Positions 45,966 through 58,304 of a DNA stretch of 64,000 bases are shown in pieces. The stretch is taken from the NCBI GenBank assembly GCA_964059195.1, contig CAXKWD010000009.1, positions 45,603,160 through 45,667,159 of the forward strand, given 5' to 3'. The position numbers were made by a program, and so were the translations under genes. The notes under the pieces were generated by a model. It did no database searches. It had not been told where the DNA came from and saw only the letters and a list, made by a program, of their open reading frames with translations. Numbering within the stretch: the stretch's first letter is position 1; every line of letters starts with the position of its first letter. Source of the stretch: Ectobius pallidus (lineage: Eukaryota > Arthropoda > Insecta > Blattodea > Ectobiidae).

Positions 45966-46244
45966 TTCTAGATCAGTGTTTTTCAACCTTTTTCATGACA
46001 CGACCCCCTCTAGTATAAAAAAATATTTCGCGACCCCCCAACCCCTTTTTCCATGTATGTTAAAAATATGTAATACTTACAACAATTTTAGGCGTTTGCG
46101 TTATTTGCACCATCTGTTGGTAACACTAGGAACTAGTGCAGGTTCCGGATGTTAGCAACAGATGGCGCTGGTAGTCCACGAAAAATCCACAAGTTTCGAG
46201 ACGTTTCTTTACGCTTCGAGATAATTCTCGCTAGAATGCGCTGG

Positions 46245-46252
46245 CCTATAAA
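46245..46252 (+). promoter_or_regulatory. Likely TATA box of the hAT transposase
   Basis: TATAAATA lies 266 bp upstream of the ATG, inside the element and after its left TIR, in a GC-richer stretch. Position and sequence suit a core promoter, but no transcript start is demonstrated. Confidence 0.5.
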
Positions 46253-46510
46253 TACGGCGGTCAACCGCGGCCATGGCAGTTTGATGCAAGACAGCGAAGG
46301 AAGTCGAATCAGAAGCAATCCCGATAAGTGAAAACGATTCAGAAGTGTAAATTCGGTGTTATGTGGACTGTAAGGTGCCTTGGAGTTGGAGTAATTATAG
46401 ACTGATTTGTGAGCGTAAGTCACGCGTGGTCATGTCTGCTGTTTAGTTGTTTGAAGAGCGCGAACCACTTGTTTTACGGTACGTATTTATTTGAGTTGTT
46501 ATAATTGAAA

Positions 46511-48335
46511 ATGGATAAATTCCTGAAAAGATCATCAGAACCATCAACGTCTAGCGGGAGTAGTGGAATAAAGAAAAAACGTCTTTATGACGACAATTAT
46601 TTAAAATTTGGGTTTACTGTGATTGACAGTAAACCGCAGTGCGTAATTTGCTTTGAAATTTTGTCAAGAGAAAGCATGAAGCCATCGAAGTTGGTACGCC
46701 ACCTAAACACAAAACATCCTAATGAAAAAAATTAACCCGTGGAATTTTTGAGCGAAAATTAAAAGCTCTTGAACATCAAAAAACTGCTATAGGACAAATG
46801 TCCAACCTAAATGAGAAAGCGTTGCTCGCTAGTTATCGAGTAGCTTTTCGTGTGGCTAAAGCAGGGAAATCTCACAGTATTGCCGAAAATTTGATTTTAC
46901 CAGCGGCTTTAGATATAGCAGAGATTATGTTTGGCAAGCAAGAGGTCGAAAAGCTCAAAAGTATACCTCTCTCTGACAATACCATTCAACGCAGGATAAG
47001 CAATATGGCGTCTGATGTTCGTGATCAAGTCATAGAAAAAATAAAGAAAAGTTCTTTTGAATCCTTGCAATTTGATGAATCAACGGATATTGCGGGTTGT
47101 GCGCAATTTGTAGCTTTTGTGCGTTTTGAATCCAATGGAAGAAATACTATTTTGCAAGGCACTTCCCAAAAATACTACAGGTCAATGCTTGCAGGACATG
47201 TTCCTTGAAGCTACGCAAGATATGAATATCGATTGGGCACAAAAATGCATTGCTATTTGTAGTGACGGAGCAAAAGCCATGACTGGTGCGAAGAGTGGAT
47301 TTATTGCTAGACTGAAAGAACAGATGCCAAACGCTTGTTGGATGCATTGCTTTCTCCATCGCCAAGCTCTTGCAGCCAAATCCTTACCGCAAGAATACAG
47401 TCAAGTTCTTAATATTATTATTAACATTGTAAATTCTATTAAAGGAAAAGCGTGGCAGACTCGATTGTTTCGAATCATTTGTGAAGATATGGGGACAATA
47501 CACCGCAATTTGCTTTACCATACAGAGGTTAGGTGGTTATCAAAAGGCAAAGTACTGACCAGAGTTATGGAACTTCGCGCTGAACTATTGGTATATTTAC
47601 AGCAAGCCAAGTCACATTGCTCTGAATTCATTTCTGACCCGGAATTCCTTTTAAAATTGGCTTTTCTTTCTGACTTATTTGAACATTTAAATAACTTGAA
47701 TAAAAGTCTACAAGGCCGTGATGAAAATGTCATTACAGCAAAAGACAAACTCCATGGCTTTATAAAAAAAAATTGAATTGTGGTCATCATCTATAAATCA
47801 AAACAACTTTGATTCATTTTCGTCCACACAGTCTTTCATTGAAGAAGTCGGAAGCGAGATCAACATCAACTCATATATATCTGGTATGAAAATGGTGTTA
47901 CATAATTTGAAGAAAGAATTGTGTCATTACTTCTCACTGCAAGAGATATCGGATAACACTGGGCAAAGATGGATCTTAAATCCGTTTTTAAATGCAGCTA
48001 TAAACGAGGCAAATTTAGCAACTAAGCTCAAAGAGAATCTGCTGGAACTATCTGCCGATGGGATGTTACATTTGGAATTCAAGTCTGAAAATTTGGATAC
48101 GTTTTGGTTAAAAAGAAGAACAGAATACCCGGAATTAACAACCGAGGCTTTGAAGTGTTTGATTCCATTTTCTACCTCGTACTTGTGCGAGTTGGCATTT
48201 TCCTCAATGGCGCGAATAAAATGTAAACTAAGAAATCGCTTAAATTTGGAAAACGATTTAATACTTAATGTGGCAAAAACGGATCCACGATGGGAGAAAT
48301 TAATTGAACGAACTCAAGCGCAACCTTCACATTAA
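46511..48335 (+). pseudogene. hAT (ZBED-type) transposase, three frameshifts
   Basis: I take the ATG at 46511 because the product then starts MDKFL, as in this family, although an upstream in-frame ATG at 46505 exists. Segment 1 (to 46735) holds the BED zinc finger: Cys-x2-Cys in CVIC and the His pair in HLNTKH. Segment 2 (to about 47150) includes SIAENLILPAA and FDESTDIAG, the latter with the first catalytic Asp. Segment 3 (to 47776) holds CSDGAKAMTG with the second Asp, CWMHCFLHR, and LYHTEVRWLSKGKVL. Segment 4 (to 48335) holds the C-terminal dimerisation part, TSYLCELAFSSMARIKCKLR. Frame changes fall near 46735, 47150 and 47776. Two are at A-runs, so they could be assembly errors. Total length is close to the expected 600 residues. 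Confidence 0.93.
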
Positions 48336-48964
48336 AATGAACGATTACTCGAAGGTTTTATTTCTGGTTAATGAGTTTGTGTAAATAACATAAAGAGTAT
48401 CATTTTGCGTTAACAATACATACTGCTATTTAAGATAATCAAGCACAGATGTAATCATTTTCTATTTAAACACATTTTTAATATATATATTTTTTGTAAT
48501 AACATGTTTTAAACTAGCATTTTTCTGACTTGTATGATTGATTAGGCCTATATGGAAATTTTGTTAAATATAATAATTTTAACTCTTATCGACTTTTTAT
48601 TTAAGTCTCACAAATTATATGTTGTATAAAAAAAACTGAAGTTTTCTCGACCTCTCGCGACCCCCCTACAGAGGCTCCGCGACCCCCCAGGGGGTCGCGA
48701 CCCACAGGTTGAAAAACACTGTTCTAGATGACAATACAGTGGCAAAGCAAGGTCGTGGCTTCTGGCAAGCTCTGCACATTTATGCATAATTCAACGAATA
48801 TAGTAATTATTTCATGGCATTCTGTATCATGAAAATATGAGGAAAAGTATAGGCCTATTATGTAAATTTTTTGGGCAATAATACTTTTAACTTTTTTCAT
48901 ATAATCAGTTACGTTGATATTTCACCCGAGCTTGAAGTTGAAAAACAAAGTGTATAGGTTAAAC

Positions 48965-49115
48965 CCCCCTACGTTAGAAGAACTTAAAGACAATATCACA
49001 AGAGAAATTAACTCTTAACTCGGAAGCTGAACTTATGCGCGTGAAAGAAAATTTCCTAAAAAGGTGCCAGTGTTGTGTGGATGCAAGAGGAGGACATTTC
49101 CAACATCTCTTGTGA
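48965..49115 (+). pseudogene. C-terminal remnant of a Tc1/IS630-type transposase
   Basis: Reads PTLEELKDNITREIN and, after one frameshift, ELMRVKENFLKRCQCCVDAR followed by GGHFQHLL and TGA stops. This Pro-x-Leu-Glu-Glu-Leu-Lys ... Arg-x2-x-Cys ... Gly-x-His-x-x-His-Leu pattern is the usual C-terminus of insect Tc1-like DDE transposases. The rest of the protein is absent, and no TIRs could be placed around it. Confidence 0.7.
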
Positions 49116-49269
49116 TGAGGTACGTAGTTATTTTCATTGTAATTTTAACTGTAATTGTGAGAACCTGAATCATTACACGATTAGCGACTTTATTTGCTTA
49201 AATATTTCACCCGATCGCCCGGGAGTTAGAGCTGTGGCCGTCGCGACGCAGAAACCCGCATGATTGGCC

Positions 49270-50600
49270 AACTCGAACGTGAAACATACTGTAGCTGTAA
49301 GAACGTCTTCTCGCAAACTCACAGGAATCGAGTTTACTAAACACTTTTGTATCGCTTTGGAGTCTACTTACACATAAACTCTGTTAGCATATTTATTATC
49401 CAGAATGTAAGCTTTCATGATTTCAATAGGCTTTACAATGTGTACATCTTCACTAGACATGGTTTTCTTATTTTTACGGGAGAATTTAATATGCATTCAT
49501 AACCAGAAACGAAGGGGAGCTTGATATTTTTTGTGTTCTGAGGAAGTGAGGCCGTCTCATTAATTGGATGGAAATGTCAGCATCACAAAGGAGCATCATA
49601 TTCTTGACACGATCAGTCTGCAGCAGTATTCACAACCTGTTGCCAATATTTACAGCTTGAGATATCATAGTACAGGCAAGCCGTGACATCTGGTGGAGGC
49701 ATTACGTACTCGTTTACATGCTCTCAAGTAACGTTCGCTTACCTTAACAGGCAGGGGTGCTTTTCTGCAAGCTGCAACCTCACCACATAGCTTGTCCCTT
49801 TATTACATAGAGGTATGTTTTGGATCATGCAAATACATACTACACACCACGGTTGTTCTGTTGTTATCATTAGTCGTCATTTAATTTAAGTACTAACAAC
49901 TATAGCAGATCTACCGCTATATGAATCTTGACATCAATGAAAATACTAGGTCAATTAGGCAATTTCTTTGCAAACTTCGAGTAAATGTATGAATAATTTC
50001 CATTGAAATAGATTTTTCGTAATTTTGAGTAACCGAGTTGATGTATAAAAACTGAAATAAATTTCTAGTAATTTCTTAGTGTAACTAATTCTTACGTAAA
50101 ACTTTTCTGGTCATATCAGTAGCCTATTTAATGTTCCACGTCCTCGGAACTAAAAGTAGGCTATGTAAAGTCTTCGCGCCCAAACGATCCCCAGTCGGCT
50201 ACAAAGCGGGCGGAACGCTTTTAAGTCGGACCACTTCCCTCATCTGGAAAAGATTATTAGGGTCTACCCACCCCTAAACAAATGCGGTGGTCCTGCCACC
50301 AGATCAAGCCTTGTAGCAATGCCACTTGTGTTGTTTCTCCAGATTTGTGGAAATCAGCTGCATGGCCTTTAAACTGTGGCAACAATGCGCATCTTATGCT
50401 TAGGCACGCGCAGTATTTTCCTTCCTTCCTTTTCGGCTTTTCAACCCCAAGATGTTTATGGAGATGTTTATGGAGGGTTTGGTCAGGGGTGGGGTTGAGA
50501 TCCTGTATTAGAGGGTTGCCGCCTGAGGATCCTTTAAACGCGGTCACTTTTACAACTCTACTTCAGGCCTAAATACCAAGTTTTACATATTCTCCACCAC
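49270..50600. other. No gene recognised
   Basis: No element ends recognised. A 12-bp tandem duplication (GATGTTTATGGA) sits at about 50450-50474. The two overlapping 96-codon frames on opposite strands (50257-50572) are mirror shadows of one GC-richer patch, with no domain that I recognise. Confidence 0.4.
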
Positions 50601-50627
50601 AGCCGAGATATCAATTTTTTTTTATGT

Positions 50628-50830
50628 AGAGAGACCTGGAACGGGATGCACTCACCCCCGTGACACCAACTGAGGAGCTACTTGATTAAGAAATAGCGAC
50701 TCTGGTTAGGGAAACCATCATTAACGGCTGTGAATGTCGGTATGCTGGGCATATGAGTCCAATCCTGTCATCTTCCTGTGGTAGATGACGCAGCGGTCGG
50801 ATGGTAGACATCCAGGGATGTAGTGCCACG
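50628..50830 (+). repeat. Headless SINE fragment related to 9058-9300
   Basis: Shares GACACCAACTGAGGAGCTA-like and TAGCGACTC blocks and the CCAATCCTG segment with the SINE at 9058-9300 but lacks the tRNA head. It continues into GTAGATGACGCAGCGGT (about 50783). That sequence also resembles the centre of the giant palindrome, where the minus strand reads GTAGATGACGCAGTGGT. Confidence 0.65.
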
Positions 50831-51568
50831 GAGTTTAGTTTAGTTTCAGTCTTTCACATACATAATTTCGAACCCGTCTAGTGGTGCTGCATTACGATTT
50901 ATAACATATAAGTTAATATATTATGTAATGTATAAGTAATATAAATTTACTATATAGACTAGACATCAGTCTACAAAATGTACGTGCCACTAGAACCACT
51001 CTAGAGATAGTCCGATTGTAATTCAGTATATAAAAATTGACTGGAAGTAATAAGTAGACTATCCATATGAAATAAATCTTAAAAATCCATACGTTATTCA
51101 ATAGCCATAATTACTTTCTACAAACTTGACTGCGCTTTTTACCATCCAAGTATGCTTATGTGGTACTACAGGTTTCAATGGTTAAGTACGTTAATGGCTA
51201 TGATTTTCTGGACCTGCTATCCACTAAAGGAGGAAGCAGACTGCCTCCGTTTCGTTCAGTTCAGTTGATCTTGGATGTTATGAAATACTGAAGCGCGCGG
51301 AGCTGAAGCAGTGGGTGGCCGGACATTTGTTTACGCACTGGCGATATAATATCCAATGGAACGGAAGCAGTGTACATGTACTTCCTCCCTTAGAGGCTAC
51401 TTTCTAGTAATTTGCAATATCGGTGGAAAACCAGAATATTGCAGCTCACAATTATTATAATTTCAACTATGAATTTGAAAACCTACTAGGTAGGCATCAA
51501 GGGAATGCTCTTAAATGTTGCCTCTAAACCCTAAGTAAACATTAACATACTGTTACCTCTACTGGAAG

Positions 51569-53353
51569 ATGGCGACAGTTGTATGGAACTCACCTGTAAC
51601 AAGAAAATGTTCTCAGTTAAGAAAGTTAAAGTTTAAAACGAAATATGGAATTAATGTTAGTCCGCTCCTTAAAGAGAAACTTCTCCAGATATACAATGCG
51701 TGCCTTAGCCTTGGTATATTTCCCAACGCCTGGAAAATGGGACTACTCAAAATTATTCTGAAAAATGACACCAAAGATCCATCTCTGGCCAAGTCGTACA
51801 GACCAATCTGTCTTCTCCCTGTCATGGGAAAGATCTTTGAACATCTCATAGCTTCCAAAATAGACACTTCTCTAGAAGAATCATACTCCCCCAGGCAATT
51901 TGGATTCCGCCCTGGAAGATGTACTGAGGATGCAGCTTCACTGCTCCAGCAAATAGTAACCACATCTAATTCTAAATACGTGCTTACCATCTTCGTAGAT
52001 ATAGAAGGCGCATTTGACAACGTCTGGTGGCCACACGCCCTGGAGAGATTTCGTAATATAAACTGTCCACAGAACATATATGCCGTCCTCAGTGACTACT
52101 TTCGGTCCAGACGAATAACGCTAAGGGATAACCTTCATTCATTCACAAAGGCCGCATCCAAAGGGTGTCCCCAAGGCTCAGTATTGGGACCCAAGGTCTG
52201 GAACCTAGTGTTTGATGAAGCCCTCAGACAACTTGAACAGACTCAAGACGCTGACGTCATAGCCTATGCCGACGACGCAGTAATTATTATCGAAGGTGAG
52301 TCCAGAACAGATCTCGAACGCAAAGCTAATAGAGCACTAACAATTCTGGAAACTTGGTCCCACAAAGCAAAGCTAAAGATTTCTAAAACTAAAACAAACT
52401 CAATGCTCCTCAAGGGGAAAATAGGAAATCACCCTCCAATCATCAGGATAGGACAAGACCGGATCCCATATGTTCGAGAAACAAAGTATTTGGGTATAAC
52501 TTTACAAGAAGGTAATAAATTCACCGCTCATATTCAAAGAATCAGTGCTACAGCTAACAACCTATTTCAGGCCCTAGCCAGACTTTCTGGACAGCAGTGG
52601 GGATACAAATTCACTAACTATCGTATACTTTACTCTGCTATTTTTGAGGCTATTGTCTCGTATGCTGCAAACGCTTGGGCCACTAAACTTAACACACATC
52701 ACATCCGTAAACTCAAATCTGCCCAGCGACATTCTCTCTTGCGAATAACTAAAGCCTACTCCACTGTTTCGAATGATGCTCTACCAGTCATAGCTGGTGT
52801 TCTTCCTGTTGATCTTCTGCTTGAGGAACGGATAGCCAGGTACAAAGTGCGGAAGCAAATTAATTTTCAATTAGGTACCCTTCAAATCGGACCAAGGGAA
52901 TTTCAGAGCTTAGATCGATCACATCTTTATGAACGCATTCACTCACAGTTAATAGATATTTGGCAGCAAAAATGGGTAGTTGCCCAAAATGGTAGAATCA
53001 CTCGTGACTTTTTCCCAAATATCAGAAATAGACTTAAAATGCCATGGATTAAATTGGACCACTTCGTCACACAGGTATTAACTGGCCACGGCAACTTTGC
53101 CGCTAACTTAATCCGTTTCAATCTCACAGACGACGATCTATGCGCTTGTGAGGACAGCGAACCAGACACCATGTATCATATGCTGTATACTTGTCCTCGA
53201 TATCGAGAAGCTCGACTACTCCTCCACGAAGCCGCTAGGGCAGAAGAGGAAGCCTGGGCACCGGACCTCACGTTCTGGACGCGTAAAAACACCTTCCCAG
53301 CCCTTAAAACCTTTGCAAAAACAGCACTTCTCGAAAAGTCTATAGTAAATTAA
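51569..53353 (+). CDS. Reverse transcriptase of a 5'-truncated R1-like LINE
   Basis: A 594-codon open frame copying the 3' half of a non-LTR retrotransposon ORF2. Visible reverse transcriptase motifs in order: SYRPICLLPVMGKIFEHLI (residues 76-94), FGFRPGRCTEDA (111-122), motif A FVDIEGAFD with catalytic Asp (142-150), motif B KGCPQGSVLGP (198-208), motif C YADD with the catalytic Asp pair (233-236), and the thumb. Near residues 524-541 a CxC...H...C zinc knuckle (CACEDSEPDTMYHMLYTC) closes the protein, as in R1/LOA-type elements. The apurinic-type endonuclease and ORF1 are missing. Homology appears to start around residue 25, so the ATG is fortuitous. The absence of stops suggests a recent, dead-on-arrival insertion. 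Confidence 0.9.
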   Translation: MATVVWNSPVTRKCSQLRKLKFKTKYGINVSPLLKEKLLQIYNACLSLGIFPNAWKMGLLKIILKNDTKDPSLAKSYRPICLLPVMGKIFEHLIASKIDTSLEESYSPRQFGFRPGRCTEDAASLLQQIVTTSNSKYVLTIFVDIEGAFDNVWWPHALERFRNINCPQNIYAVLSDYFRSRRITLRDNLHSFTKAASKGCPQGSVLGPKVWNLVFDEALRQLEQTQDADVIAYADDAVIIIEGESRTDLERKANRALTILETWSHKAKLKISKTKTNSMLLKGKIGNHPPIIRIGQDRIPYVRETKYLGITLQEGNKFTAHIQRISATANNLFQALARLSGQQWGYKFTNYRILYSAIFEAIVSYAANAWATKLNTHHIRKLKSAQRHSLLRITKAYSTVSNDALPVIAGVLPVDLLLEERIARYKVRKQINFQLGTLQIGPREFQSLDRSHLYERIHSQLIDIWQQKWVVAQNGRITRDFFPNIRNRLKMPWIKLDHFVTQVLTGHGNFAANLIRFNLTDDDLCACEDSEPDTMYHMLYTCPRYREARLLLHEAARAEEEAWAPDLTFWTRKNTFPALKTFAKTALLEKSIVN

Positions 53354-53754
53354 CACACCAAAGTAGACGGTCATTTGGCCACTGCTCCAGTCCGAACGAG
53401 GTTTTTGAGGGGTTTCCCTCGTTCTTAGGCGAATGCCGGACTGGTCAATAATCCCCTCAAACAGATACACGCACTACAAATCTCTAGAATACATAACTAC
53501 ATGTCACTAAAAAGAAACACACTCGGAAATATTGCACATAAGACCTATCCGCACTTAGGTCTATCCTGCGCCAAAGTACAAAGACACAAGTACTCAGCCC
53601 AAACACGTCACACCATCAACATCCCCTACGGATGTACATAAGGGCACAATAGGTATACACACATCACATATGGTTACCAAAATTTGGTCTGACCGGAGGT
53701 TTAGGCTTAATTGCTTGGCACTCCGGGGGTAAGGGTGGGCACAAAAAAAAAAAA
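51620..53754 (+). mobile_element. 5'-truncated R1-like LINE with 3' UTR and poly(A)
   Basis: Comprises the truncated reverse transcriptase frame, a 3' UTR of about 390 bp and a run of 12 A at 53743-53754. The UTR contains the self-complementary block GAACGAGG ... CCTCGTTC at about 53393-53427. The left limit is estimated from where protein similarity begins. I did not find a convincing target-site duplication. Confidence 0.75.
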
Positions 53755-54059
53755 TGCACAAAAGAGAAACATCTACTGCATGTTCACTTGGCTGAATAAG
53801 CTTAACTAATTACGTGTCAGAGTGGAGATTGTTTAGAGCCAGTGTTAGATGTTTCCATGGTTTAACGCTGCTCGTTAAAGTAATCAAATCTGTCCATGAA
53901 GCGTGGGTCATATATTTGTATGGTAATGAAAAGTTTACAAGATACATCTATCTGGTGAGCTTTAATCATGTTTACAACTGTTATAGACATAAAATTACTA
54001 AATCCGTGTAGTTTAACCCTTTGGATTTCAGGCGATACTACCCTGAAAGGCTTTTTTCG

Positions 54060-54574
54060 CTAGAACTAAAATTAGGTTTTTATTCGACCAAACTATAATC
54101 TTATTACATGCGATGTAATGGTACCATAATGATATCCATAAGGCGAGTTTTCCAGTCCTTTGATGTAGACTAGGCCTTGTTTTCATTTCAACCTACGTTT
54201 ATAAATTAAAACGCATTTATGCTTTTATTTTAAACTCCAGGGTAAGGGTACTAGTTACTTACGATGTAAGACCATTATAAGTAACTAACTTTTTGGTTTT
54301 GTCTGACTCCTATAATTATCCTTATGGGTGGTAGTTCAGTAAATGCAACGGGAGCTTTTACAAACGTTGCAAAAACTCTATGAATTAAAAAAATCTCTTC
54401 ACAAATGGCTAACAGATAACCCCTTTTATTCTGTTAAAGAATATTATTATTCTGATCATAGTAGTATAATTTGATTTTATGTGTTAATGTAGCAGGTTTA
54501 TTATTTCCTATGTATTTGACGTGTACAATGTACAAAATCTTTGACCTTGTCCATAGCTACCATAGTGGAAGCTT

Positions 54575-54625
<51 letters not shown>

Positions 54626-55110
54626 TATTGCATTCTAACAGGCAAGCTCGAGGTTAACAAAACGAGCTCTATGTATTTTTGTTATTCGCGTGAGCCTGTT
54701 ATGTTCTTATGACGGTCGAACATTGTACGACGTTTTGTTATTTTGAACCGTAAATTTCAAAAGGAAAATAATTTCAGTTTGTTTGTGCTTAGAATAGTAA
54801 TCAGAAAGCATTTTCGTAACTTCGTATGAAGCGAAATTCAGGCAACAATTTGTTTGGAAACAAATCACATTAAACACAAATTAACATAGCTTCTACATTT
54901 CCAGAAAATATTAAAACGTGACCTATTCGTACGAGTATATAACTTTATTAATAAATATCTCTTCAAGTTATAGAATAGGTAAATAAAGAACTAATCCCGA
55001 AAAATTCTTCGCGATGATACGGAATTGCAGACTTCGAATAATGGGGGAGAAATGTAGGTCGTAAGTGATATTTTCAGCGAAACTATACATTGTTTAAAAA
55101 AATAGTCTAG
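54060..55110. repeat. Dispersed ~0.75-1 kb repeat, copy 2
   Basis: Matches 17330-18080 in order, with an extra stretch that includes an (AAT)n run at 54583-54624. Its first part also resembles the start of the 32320/58305 repeat (ACCAAACTATAATCTTATTACATG), so the two families may be linked. Confidence 0.55.
54583..54624. repeat. (AAT)n microsatellite
   Basis: About 14 tandem AAT triplets. A second, shorter run is at 55552-55580. Confidence 0.9.
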
Positions 55111-55552
55111 TTTATTTTGCGTAGCCCCGCAGTAGAGGATCCGTTCACGCGAAATATGCGCGTTTACACGAACGATGTAATTTTTTTAAAGAGAAGCAGG
55201 GTGACCAACTACCCTTCTTGTACATTCTTTATCGGTAACATCGGAGCAGACGGCCATGAAATTTTGTACTGATAGTCTAAATAAAATATAATACTATCCA
55301 CAACTTCTTAAAAAACCAATGCTGTCTCACAGAATTTAAAACATTTGTTAACAAAGTTTTTAAAACACTGTGATCAATTCTCACAACTATTGCTATGAAG
55401 TAACTTTGTAATGTTTTGTGTTTATGTTCACTTTTGTTTATTGTTTATTGCCACATTTTAAAATCTTCTGCATGTCATAATTATAACATACTTATTCTGA
55501 AACTATAGCCCTAGCATACATAGGTAAAATAGGGCTCTTGTACTTGGAGATT

Positions 55553-55583
<31 letters not shown>

Positions 55584-57924
55584 ATCCACATAGTTAAGCA
55601 AGCGAAGCGGAGGCGGGAGCTATAGCGGGGCGCAAACGCATTTGTAGAATAGTGTAGCATAAACTGAGTTAACAGTTAGTTTAATAGCGCATATTGAATC
55701 TTCCCGTTTAAAAAATGTGCCATATTATATCTCCCGCGGGGTTTGTCAACCTGTTTTCCCATAATTCTAGCTGCTCGCTAGTGGTGTGGCGTCACAATCA
55801 CGTCCAATCACGAGTTTCATCATGACTCGAGAAAGGAAATATGGAGGAAATCTCACTACTTTTCGCTAGATCGTGTTATAAAAGAAAGCGTATCGTTTAG
55901 GGCGGGAGGGTTTGACCCAACAATTAGCCAAGACGTCTCCTGTCCATAACATCTAGAACAAAATACGTGTCGTGTTAGGTATTTCATGACGAGAATCTCG
56001 GTTTCAAAATACGGGTCCTCTACAATTGAACTTTACCCCAAATTTATATTGTCAAAATAGTTACTTATGTTATTCTGAATTGTAAATTATATTATTAATA
56101 GGTACACGATAAATAGTAGTAGCAGGAACAGTAGTATTTGCAGTGGTTAAAATGAATGAAATGGATAATTATTCATTTCCACGAAAGGGAAGAGAACGAT
56201 AGTGATATCTGGTGATATCCTCTATAATCTCTATAACGGGCTAGCATCTAAATTTTTACCATAACGGACTCGACCCGAAAAATTAATTTTACATAGAGGG
56301 GGAGTGTTCTGTTGCAAAATGGGAATCAAAATAACAAAAAATTTTTAAACACACAGTGGAATCTGAGGGCGTCATAGCGGAGAATCCCGAAGACTACGCA
56401 TTTAAAAAAAAACAAGCAGCTCCTTTTAAGTGGAACTAGAGTTTCATGTTATTAAACGTGTTATTTAAAGCAACGCAAAAAGTGTATAGAGCCGGTCTCA
56501 GGGTGTGACCGTAATGTAAATTATTAAAATGCCTTCGTCCGACTGCAGACCAGCTACCTTACAGCACATGCGCAATAAGCTGCTCATCATACCTACAGGG
56601 AGATATGTCATATTTCCATCTTTTCTTTTACAGTACTGTCGGTTCGAACAACCATTTCAAATCCTGCCATCCTCGTCAAGGCATGCGTGACGTTATACTA
56701 CATCTCCAACAGCTGGCTCCAAAACGTCGCGCGCAACTGCAAACTAATAAACTATTTTTAAATTATTTTTTAAAGGATGCCCGAAGTGTTCACATTGGTT
56801 TTCTAAACTACTTGTCCTGGAAACTTGAAATTTTGCACGATTATTTAAAATGTAAACCGAAATTAAAGTTTAAAATTGTATTTTGATACCTCAATATGTT
56901 GAAATATTAATTAATTTGATATTTTAAAAACAAAAATTGAAATCTATCTTCTCCAACAGATATTTAAATAGGAACATGCATTTTTTATGTGAGATTCTTT
57001 GATGGTTTACAGACAGATTTACTGATGATGATTTTTTATATTCTTTATATAATACCTTTTGTTTCCTAATACTTTACCCAGAAAATGTAAAGTTCAAAAA
57101 AACTAGGCTGATTATACTAAACATTAAAAAGAACTAAGATCCATACAGAAAATCTGATTACAAATTGTATACATATACTGTAAAAAAAGTCATTGATGCA
57201 TCTCTATCGTTTTTGGGAGAACATACTTGTAGATTCTGAATGGCAAAATAACATGCAAATTGAAAAAGGGGGGAAAAAAAAGATTAAAGTTTGCATAAGT
57301 TATACTGGCAGTTGGAAGAGCACTGAGGTTTAAAAATAGTGTCCAAACGGTATAAAATTGTGTACAGGGTATACTTGATTTCTTTAGGCCTATACAGTTT
57401 TATGAATGAAGCCCCAGAAGTAGAATATCAAGGAAAAGAATACTGGATAAATAGAAAATTAACGTGAAGAAAATTGATAGTAAAATGTAATTGACAAGCC
57501 TATAATAAAGGTAATAAAACAAATCTTATAATAATCATTGAGGATAATGTCCTATAATATAGAATATTGTGTTTTAGAATTAAAGAACATTCGAGAACGC
57601 CATGTTCCTTTGCGTTTCGTGCAATAGGATCGCATGACATCTCCAGGCTGTAATCTACATTCGGTGAGACGTTCTCTTTTTGTGTGATGTTGTAACATGT
57701 TTTCAGGTGGAATAAGGATATGAAAAGGACCGGTGCAGAAATAAACCATGTTACGCTGTTCTTAATTGGGTGGAAAAAAAAAGTGGGGATTTGAAAATTC
57801 TAGGAACTCGCGTAGGAACTGATGACAGTTCACAGTACAAAGCTTTGTTAAATGTTCCTAAACATATGTCGAAATACCATATTTCTTCATTAGGAACTTT
57901 AAAAATGGTTAGGTTACGTTTAGG
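55111..57924. other. No gene recognised
   Basis: No bounded element found. The 93-codon frame at 56605-56886 has an ATG and mixed composition, but I recognise no family and see no splice or promoter context. Confidence 0.35.
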
Positions 57925-58008
57925 CCCGGGCGGCTTCGGTCGCTTAAATCCTAAAAAGGGAGAGGTAAAACTAAGACAACGAAAGAAAGAAAGAAGAAAG
58001 AAAGAAAG
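57925..58008 (+). repeat. 3' tail of the ~435-bp SINE
   Basis: Contains GCCCGGGCGGCTTCGGTCGC and AAGGGAGAGGTAAAACTAAG, then an A/G-rich tail. It matches only the last part of the SINEs at 31755 and 60362. Confidence 0.75.
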
Positions 58009-58304
58009 GTTACTTTTGGCTAATGTTACATTACAAGTAAATCAAAATGTTTATTTAACAAGTAGCAAACATTAATGCACAAAATGTACAATGTTCTCAC
58101 GAATTAAAATAAAATTCAATTGTTCTATAGGCCTATATACGTGTAGTTACAACAGAAATTCTTCTAACTTACATAGGTTTATACAGCTTCACTTTTCAAA
58201 TTATTAAAAACACGTTTAAATACATTTATGTGCTGCTGGGATTATAACTTAATCTTTTTCCTTGTATTAAAATGGTTTCATCTTTTTTCATAACATTAAG
58301 TCAG

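Larger units (their letters stand above)
45974..48721 (+). mobile_element. Nearly full-length ZBED/hAT DNA transposon
   Basis: Length 2,748 bp. The left end CAGTGTTTTTCAACCTTTTT and the right end on the other strand, CAGTGTTTTTCAACCTGTGG, share 16 perfect bases and continue as an imperfect TIR rich in CGACCCCC. The flanking 8-bp duplications are identical, ttctagat at 45966-45973 and 48722-48729. It encodes a BED-finger hAT transposase of the ZBED5/SCAND3-like group, now interrupted by three frameshifts. Perfect TSDs and long surviving frames indicate a fairly recent insertion. Confidence 0.97.

Noticed and set aside
51550..53775. Target-site duplication for the LINE (TCTACTG near 51557 and 53771)
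   Set aside because: Only seven bases, in a place that does not match the estimated truncation point; likely chance.
57770..58075. 101-codon plus-strand frame
   Set aside because: It runs into the SINE tail and an A/G-rich stretch and has no domain.
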